The position numbers and the translations under genes are program-made. A stretch of DNA of 64,000 nucleotides from NCBI GenBank assembly GCA_032162705.1, contig JAVRON010000020.1, positions 18,858 through 82,857 on the forward strand. The letters are read 5' to 3'. Every line of letters begins with the position of its first letter. Positions within the stretch are counted from its first letter, which is position 1. Origin of the DNA: QHXN01 sp032162705. GTDB taxonomy: Bacteria; Acidobacteriota; Blastocatellia; Pyrinomonadales; Pyrinomonadaceae. The notes under the pieces were generated by a model. That model was not told the DNA's origin. It made no database searches and worked only from the letters and a program-made list of their open reading frames with translations. Below, one piece after another: positions 59,011 through 64,000 of this stretch.

Positions 59011-59082
59011 CCGTTTGGCGTATCACCGGAGGATTCAAACATTGTCCGTTTCAACTTGTACCCCGGAGGACTACGGCGACTC

Positions 59083-61128
59083 ATGGCTACATCCATCAAG
59101 CGATTTTTAGTCGGCAACCCCTTACGTTCCGAACAGGCGGCGCACGAGCGGCTCGCCAACAAGACGGCGCTCGCCGTCTACTCATCCGACGCACTCTCTT
59201 CCGTCGCCTACTCCACGGAGGCGATCCTGCTCGTGCTGCTCGCGGCGGGCACTGCGGCCATCGGCTACCTCGTGCCGATAGTGATCGGCATCACCGTGCT
59301 CCTCGGCATACTCGCTCTCTCTTATCGTCAGACGATCCACGCCTACCCCAACGGCGGCGGGGCCTACATCGTCGCCAAAGACAATCTGGGAACTAATCCG
59401 GGGCTGGTCGCCGGCGCATCACTGCTCGTCGATTACATTCTGACCGTCGCGGTGTCGGTCTCGGCGGGCGTGGCGGCCATTACGTCAGCGGCGCAGGGGA
59501 CGCGCTTCGGCTTTCTGGAAGACCATCGCGTCGTCATCTGTCTAGGCTTTGTCGCCTTCATCGCCGTCATCAACTTGCGTGGGGTGAAGGAATCGGGGGC
59601 GATTTTCGCAGGGCCCACATACCTCTTTATCCTATCGATGTTCGCGCTCATCATTGTCGGCTTCGTCCACTACTACGCGACCGGAGAGGTGATGCCGACC
59701 CCGCCCGCCGATCAGATCAACGTCGATTCGTCCGTGGCCGTGACGCCGCACAACCTGCTTACAGGGGGCGCGGTCATCTGGCTCGTGCTGCGGGCTTTCG
59801 CCTCGGGTTGCACGGCGCTGACGGGTGTCGAGGCGATCTCGAACGGCATCCCTTCGTTCAAGCAGCCGGAGTCGAAGAATGCGGCGGCGACGCTGACGTG
59901 GATGGCCGCGATCATGACGGTGATGATTCTGGGCACGGGTTTTCTCGCCTACAAGTTGAACGCGCATCCGCTCACGAACGGTGAGACGCTCGTCTCGGGG
60001 ATGGCGCGGCACACCTTCGGCACAGGCGTGATCTATTACATTATCCAGGCATCGACCGCGGCCATTCTCGTGCTCGCCGCGAACACCTCCTTTGCCGACT
60101 TTCCTCGTCTATCTTCGCTCCTCGCCGCAGACCGTTTCCTGCCGCGCCAGTTAGCCAGCCGGGGCGACCGCCTCGTCTTCTCGAACGGCGTCGTGATGCT
60201 CGCCATCTTTGCCTGCGTGCTGATTATCATCTTCAAGGGTTCGGAGCAGGCGATGCTGCCGCTCTACGCGCTCGGCGTGTTCATCTCGTTCACGCTGTCG
60301 CAGTCGGGGATGGTGATTCACTGGCTACGGGAGCGCAACGCGGAGAAGGCCGAAGCGCAGATCAGACAAGAAGAGGAACTGCACAACAGCCAGATCGTCA
60401 ACGTCGGCGAGTTGGACATCACGCAGGAACGACTTGTCGCCATCGAGCAAGACCGAGGCTCGCACTGGCTGCTGCCGACGATCATCAACGCGACGGGTGC
60501 AGGTATCACCTTCGTCGTCCTGATCGTCATTGCCACGACCAAGTTCACGCGCGGCGCTTGGGCGGTGCTCGTCCTGATTCCGCTGCTGGTCTTCCTGTTC
60601 CGTGCCATCCACCAACACTACGTGGATGTCGCAAAGCAGTTGACGACCGAAGGTCTGGATGACATCAGGCCGCTCCATAACACAGTGATCGTACCCGTCT
60701 CGGGCATTCACCGGGGTGTGATTCACGCCCTGCAATACGCCAAGTCAATCGCCCCTGACAACGTCATCGCCGTCTACGTGGATTTGGATGAGGAGGCGAC
60801 GCGGAAACTGCGGCAGAGGTGGGAGAAGTGGGGCGCGGGAATCCCGCTCCACGTGCTGCCCTCGCCTTACCGCGCCCTGACGCGCCCGCTGCTGCGCTAC
60901 ATCACAAAGGTGGACAGCCAGCGCGACGACGACATCGTGACGGTCATACTGCCGGAGTTCGTGCCCGCGAAGTGGTGGCATCAACTGCTGCACAATCAAA
61001 GCTCGCTGCTGCTCAAAGGCGCTCTGTTATTCAAAGAGAACGTGATCGTGACGAGCGTCCCGTATCACCTCAAGCGCCGTAAATCACACAAGCCACGGGT
61101 TGAACGTGTAGGACGAAAGGATAATTAA
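59083..61128 (+). CDS. kimA: KimA-like potassium transporter (APC superfamily)
   Basis: The 681-aa product starts MATSIKRFLVGNPLRSEQ and has the KimA signature NKTALAVYSSDALSSVAYST near residue 26, YPNGGGAYIVAKDNLGTNPG near 87, and some twelve transmembrane helices up to about residue 520. A C-terminal soluble domain (residues about 530-670, TVIVPVSGIHRGVIHALQYA) looks like a universal-stress-type nucleotide-binding fold. KimA takes up K+ with H+ at high affinity. The ATG at 59083 follows GGAGGA by twelve bases. The upstream c-di-AMP riboswitch supports a role in K+ homeostasis. Confidence 0.88.
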   Translation: MATSIKRFLVGNPLRSEQAAHERLANKTALAVYSSDALSSVAYSTEAILLVLLAAGTAAIGYLVPIVIGITVLLGILALSYRQTIHAYPNGGGAYIVAKDNLGTNPGLVAGASLLVDYILTVAVSVSAGVAAITSAAQGTRFGFLEDHRVVICLGFVAFIAVINLRGVKESGAIFAGPTYLFILSMFALIIVGFVHYYATGEVMPTPPADQINVDSSVAVTPHNLLTGGAVIWLVLRAFASGCTALTGVEAISNGIPSFKQPESKNAAATLTWMAAIMTVMILGTGFLAYKLNAHPLTNGETLVSGMARHTFGTGVIYYIIQASTAAILVLAANTSFADFPRLSSLLAADRFLPRQLASRGDRLVFSNGVVMLAIFACVLIIIFKGSEQAMLPLYALGVFISFTLSQSGMVIHWLRERNAEKAEAQIRQEEELHNSQIVNVGELDITQERLVAIEQDRGSHWLLPTIINATGAGITFVVLIVIATTKFTRGAWAVLVLIPLLVFLFRAIHQHYVDVAKQLTTEGLDDIRPLHNTVIVPVSGIHRGVIHALQYAKSIAPDNVIAVYVDLDEEATRKLRQRWEKWGAGIPLHVLPSPYRALTRPLLRYITKVDSQRDDDIVTVILPEFVPAKWWHQLLHNQSSLLLKGALLFKENVIVTSVPYHLKRRKSHKPRVERVGRKDN

Positions 61129-61155
61129 GACCTCCGGCAACGGAAAGGCGACAAC

Positions 61156-61296
61156 ATGGCGCACACCTGGACGATCATCTTTGTCACTATCCTCGTAGTC
61201 GCGTTCGGCCTCGCTGCCTGGCTTGACCGGCAGGATAGGCGGAAGCGAGAGCGAAGGGGCGCGTCGCACGAGGAAAGAGACGAGCCTCAGGATTGA
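61156..61296 (+). CDS. 46-aa single-span membrane peptide between kimA and a response regulator
   Basis: The reading frame from the ATG at 61156 encodes MAHTWTIIFVTILVVAFGLA, then a charged tail (WLDRQDRRKRERRGASHEER) ending DEPQD. GGAAAGG lies seven bases upstream. One transmembrane helix with a basic cytoplasmic tail fits a small regulatory subunit, comparable in form to KdpF, which stabilises the Kdp K+ pump. The gene starts 27 bases after kimA. It is short, so the call rests on the start signal, membrane segment and position. Confidence 0.6.
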   Translation: MAHTWTIIFVTILVVAFGLAAWLDRQDRRKRERRGASHEERDEPQD

Positions 61297-61390
61297 GTCC
61301 GGGCCGAGGGCCACGTCGGCCAACGTGGGGGCCGCGTCGTGTTCGCGCTACCCGTCGCTGACGAAGAGGAAAAAGGAGCAGGCGTTTCTG

Positions 61391-62095
61391 ATGATGAGCG
61401 ACAAGCAGCGCATCCTTATCGTTGATGACGAGCCGCAGATCACACGCGTTCTGCGCCGCAGCCTGACGACGCACGGCTATGAAGTGCGCGTCACCTCCGA
61501 CGGATTGGCCGCCCTCCAGACCTTCGGCGACTGGCCCCCAGACCTCGTCGTCACAGACCTCTCCATGCCGAACACGGACGGTCTTCAACTGTGCCGCAAC
61601 CTGCGCGCCATCTCTCAACTCCCTATCATCGTGCTCTCCGTCCGGGGCGAGGAAAGAACCAAGGTTCAGGCGCTCGACGCCGGTGCGGACGACTACGTGA
61701 CGAAGCCCTTCGGGATGGACGAGCTGCTGGCGCGCATCCGTGCGGCGCTCAGGCGAGCCTGTGTCGCGAAAACGGATGATGTCCTCTCACCCGTGCTTGA
61801 GGTCGGCAACTTTCGCATCGATTTGGAGAACCGCCATGTCGCGGTGAAGGGCACGGAGGTGCATCTGACACCGAAGGAGTATGACCTGATGGTTTACCTC
61901 GTGAGCCATCCCGGCAAGGTTCTGACGCACCGCACGCTTCTGACTTCCATCTGGGGCGGGGAGTCGATGGAACAGACGGAGAACCTGCGCGTCTTCGTCG
62001 GCCAGTTGCGGAAGAAGATCGAGCCAGAGCCGGCGACGCCGCGCTACATCCTGACCGAGCCGTGGATCGGTTATCGCTTCGACCCCGGCGCTTAG
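61391..62095 (+). CDS. OmpR/KdpE-like response regulator
   Basis: The 234-aa product has a receiver domain with ILIVDDEPQITRVLRRSL near residue 8, phospho-acceptor Asp56 (LVVTDLSMPNTDG) and Lys in DDYVTKPFGMDEL near 105, and a C-terminal winged helix (VHLTPKEYDLMVYLVSHPGK near 163, LRKKIEPEPATPRYILTEPW near 205). It is closest in form to KdpE. Two adjacent ATGs (61391, 61394) follow AAGGAG by about twelve bases. No histidine kinase is adjacent, so its partner is elsewhere. Its place behind kimA suggests it also serves K+ control. Confidence 0.88.
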   Translation: MMSDKQRILIVDDEPQITRVLRRSLTTHGYEVRVTSDGLAALQTFGDWPPDLVVTDLSMPNTDGLQLCRNLRAISQLPIIVLSVRGEERTKVQALDAGADDYVTKPFGMDELLARIRAALRRACVAKTDDVLSPVLEVGNFRIDLENRHVAVKGTEVHLTPKEYDLMVYLVSHPGKVLTHRTLLTSIWGGESMEQTENLRVFVGQLRKKIEPEPATPRYILTEPWIGYRFDPGA

Positions 62096-62140
62096 AACAC
62101 CGCCTTGCTTGCTGCTCCTCAATCTCGATTGAAAAGTTAA

Positions 62141-62214
62141 TAGCGGGGGCGTGACTTGAACACGCGACCTTCGGGTTATGAATCCGACGCTCTAACCGGC
62201 TGAGCTACCCCGCC
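62141..62214 (-). tRNA. tRNA-Met (anticodon CAT)
   Basis: The minus strand folds as a 74-base cloverleaf: acceptor GGCGGGG with CCCCGCT, D arm GCTC/GAGC, anticodon loop TTCATAA with anticodon CAT, and T arm GCGTG TTCAAGT CACGC. CCA is not encoded. There is no initiator-type mismatch at the acceptor end, so it is probably elongator Met; a lysidine-modified Ile tRNA is the alternative. Confidence 0.95.
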
Positions 62215-62468
62215 TTGGTGGAGGAGTGAAATTATAAAGGTTTGGTTGATAAGGTCAAGCAGGGTACTTTCTTAAAAAAGACGGGTTCGATCACTTTTCT
62301 GCTCCCGAAGAAAAGTTCCGGACGCGTCAGTTACAGTGGTCGAATGTGACGGGCGAGCGCAAGCTGCCGGTGACGGGTTGCGCTCGCGTCGAGGGCGTTT
62401 GCGCGGGGCGCAACGGAACACGTATGATTCTCTTCGCCAGCCTATTACTGCGAAAGTGAGTTCACTCC

Positions 62469-63458
62469 ATGTCCAATCTGGTTCATCGTCCGAGACGCCT
62501 CAGGCGGCGCGAAGGCGTGCGCGCACTGGTGCGCGAGACACGTCTGTCGCCTGAGAATCTAATCCTGCCGCTGTTCGCCTGTCCGGGCGAGGGCGTGCGG
62601 CGCGAGGTGGCGTCGATGCCCGGCGTCTTCAATCTCTCGGTCGATCAGATCGCGCGCGAGGCGGCCACAGCCTTCGACGCGGGCGTCCCCGGCGTCATCC
62701 TCTTCGGCCTGCCAGAGTCGAAGGACGAGACGGCTTCGGGCGCTTATGCCGAGCGCGGCATCGTGCAGGAGGCCATACGCGCCGTGCGCCGAGCCGTCCC
62801 GGAGATGCTCGTCATCGCGGACACGTGCCTGTGCGAGTACACATCGCACGGGCACTGCGGGGTTGTGCGCGAGGGCGAGGTCTTGAACGACGAATCGCTT
62901 GAGCTGCTTGCGCGCACCGCCATCAGCCAGGCGCGTGCGGGAGCCGACATCGTCGCGCCGTCGGCGATGATGGACGGGCAGGTGGCGTCGATACGCGAGG
63001 GGTTGGACGAGGCCGGACTGGAGCACGTGGCGATCATGTCTTACGCGGTGAAGTATTCGTCGGCCTTCTACGGGCCCTTCCGCGAGGCTGCCGACAGCGC
63101 GCCCACGTTCGGCGACCGGCGCGCATACCAGATGGACTCGGCCAACGCGCGCGAGGCGCTACGCGAAGCGGAACTCGATGTGATGGAGGGCGCAGACTTT
63201 TTGATGGTCAAGCCCGCCACGCCCTACCTCGACGTGCTGCGGATGGTGCGCGACCGCTTCGATCTGCCGCTCGCCGCCTATCACGTCTCGGGCGAGTACG
63301 CGATGCTCAAGGCAGCCGCCGAGCGCGGGTGGATCGACGAGCGGCGCGCGATGCTTGAGACGCTGACGAGCATACGCCGCGCCGGTGCCGACGTGATACT
63401 GACATATTACGCCGTCGAGGCCGCGCGCGAGTTGAACCGGCGTCGCAGCGACGTGTGA
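62469..63458 (+). CDS. hemB: Porphobilinogen synthase (delta-aminolevulinate dehydratase)
   Basis: Joins two 5-aminolevulinate molecules to porphobilinogen in haem synthesis. The 329-aa protein is of normal length and has the N-terminal Arg arm (RPRRLRRREGVRALVRET), the Cys-rich zinc site DTCLCEYTSHGHCGVV near residue 119, the first Schiff-base Lys in MSYAVKYSSAFYGPFREA near 195 and the second in FLMVKPATPYLDVLRMV near 247. The zinc-binding cysteines indicate a Zn-dependent enzyme. It follows the tRNA gene, which is on the other strand, and ends in a strong terminator at 63478. Confidence 0.97.
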   Translation: MSNLVHRPRRLRRREGVRALVRETRLSPENLILPLFACPGEGVRREVASMPGVFNLSVDQIAREAATAFDAGVPGVILFGLPESKDETASGAYAERGIVQEAIRAVRRAVPEMLVIADTCLCEYTSHGHCGVVREGEVLNDESLELLARTAISQARAGADIVAPSAMMDGQVASIREGLDEAGLEHVAIMSYAVKYSSAFYGPFREAADSAPTFGDRRAYQMDSANAREALREAELDVMEGADFLMVKPATPYLDVLRMVRDRFDLPLAAYHVSGEYAMLKAAAERGWIDERRAMLETLTSIRRAGADVILTYYAVEAARELNRRRSDV

Positions 63459-63477
63459 AGAACTCAACGCCGAAAAG

Positions 63478-63517
63478 AAAGCCTCTCGCCTGTTAAGGGC
63501 GAGAGGCTTTTTCTTTT
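63478..63517 (+). terminator. Intrinsic terminator after hemB, probably bidirectional
   Basis: AAAGCCTCTCGCC at 63478-63490 pairs exactly with 63498-63510 across a seven-base loop, followed by TTCTTTT. On the minus strand the stem is followed by TTTCTTTTCGG, so it can also end the convergent gene at 63551. Confidence 0.95.
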
Positions 63518-63550
63518 GCGGAGAGTGGAAGCGTGAAGGCGACGACGGCG

Positions 63551-63925
63551 TCAGTCAACTTCTAAGGCGACCGCGGCTCGCGCATCGTTCATACGCATGA
63601 AACCTATGACGGCACAGACCGCGCCGAGCGCGACGAAGATGTTGAAGAAGGCGGCCATGCCGAGCATGTTCTCCGCGTTACTCTCGTTCAGACCGTAGAC
63701 GGCGAAGACGACCCACTGCACCTGATTAAGCAGAAGGCACACGGCCGAGATCGCGAACCAGCGTGGCGACTCGCCGAAGGCGCGCGCGCGCGCAAACCCC
63801 AGCACGGCGGCGATGAGCCAGCCAAGCCCGCCGACGCCGAGCGATCCCATCGCCACCCATGGGAAGTAGGCCGGAATACGCATGGGCCCGGCCTGCGCCA
63901 GTCCGTGCATGAAAGTGGAGAGCAT
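63551..63925 (-). CDS. Small integral membrane protein (124 aa)
   Basis: A protein with about four hydrophobic segments: YFPWVAMGSLGVGGLGWLIA near residue 20, FAISAVCLLLNQVQWVVFAV near 57 and FFNIFVALGAVCAVIGFMRM near 93, with short polar loops. I recognise no family or catalytic residue. The likely start is the first ATG, with AAAGGA about eight bases upstream. Convergent with hemB; the last 75 bases of the window beyond its start contain nothing I can name. Confidence 0.78.
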   Translation of the reverse strand: MLSTFMHGLAQAGPMRIPAYFPWVAMGSLGVGGLGWLIAAVLGFARARAFGESPRWFAISAVCLLLNQVQWVVFAVYGLNESNAENMLGMAAFFNIFVALGAVCAVIGFMRMNDARAAVALEVD

Positions 63926-64000
63926 CTGACCAGTCCTTTCCTGTCTTGTAAGCGAGGGGAAAAGAGCGAGGCGTCGCGCGCGCCGTCACTACCTTTAGCG

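Larger units (their letters stand above)
58546..59082. other. 537-bp divergent intergenic region with riboswitch
   Basis: Between the chemosensory operon and the K+ transporter gene. It contains the ydaO-type riboswitch and its terminator. At 58694-58706 the sequence CTCCCTCACGGTC matches 13 bases of the arm of the palindromic family at 29181 and 45342, perhaps a relic. Confidence 0.6.

Overview
The window is GC-rich bacterial chromosome, densely coded, with no phage, transposase or CRISPR. Gene content fits an aerobic, Gram-negative-type soil bacterium. There is an RND/TolC-like efflux operon, a TPR-SLBB polysaccharide export protein, a CMP-KDO-synthetase-like enzyme and a complete actinobacterial-type (group 1h) [NiFe] hydrogenase locus. 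Together with the many short palindromic intergenic elements this suggests Acidobacteriota, probably Blastocatellia/Pyrinomonadales. That placement is inference from gene content; no rRNA is present to confirm it.

Region 1 (1-17023). After a truncated secreted M14 peptidase and a small zinc-ribbon protein comes a ~15.7 kb block of nineteen genes, all on the minus strand. In transcription order: hhyS, hhyL, a NifU-like scaffold, a small His-rich protein, DUF5947, DUF6084, a 376-aa hydrogenase-locus protein, a 108-aa protein, the endopeptidase, a DUF6893-like membrane peptide, a DUF1440 membrane protein, a YceI protein, then hypA, hypB, hypF, hypC, a SIS-domain isomerase, hypD and hypE. This is a self-contained set for building a high-affinity, O2-tolerant H2-oxidising enzyme.

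Region 2 (17024-31898). A 740-bp gene-free leader, two small secreted proteins, a DedA operon, a five-gene RND efflux operon on the plus strand, and two minus-strand genes: a hypothetical protein and a DUF4388/TonB-like protein.

Region 3 (32362-41451). A TPR-SLBB export protein and a one-TM partner, an aldo/keto reductase, a zinc alcohol dehydrogenase, a translationally coupled CMP-sugar synthetase / D-2-hydroxyacid dehydrogenase / glycosyltransferase operon, and a MOSC protein.

Region 4 (41503-58545). Signalling: a REC-GGDEF-EAL protein and GTP-type PEPCK, then a ten-gene chemosensory cluster with no flagellar genes (CheY-CheA-CheW-soluble MCP-PAS/HEAT protein-CheR-CheB-CheY-CheC-hybrid kinase). 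It looks like an alternative-function array.

Region 5 (58546-64000). A ydaO-type c-di-AMP riboswitch with a terminator precedes a KimA-like K+ transporter, a 46-aa membrane peptide and a KdpE-like regulator. Then come tRNA-Met, hemB and a small membrane protein.

Scattered through intergenic gaps are at least three families of long inverted repeats and several heptamer-type arrays. Some run into coding sequence.
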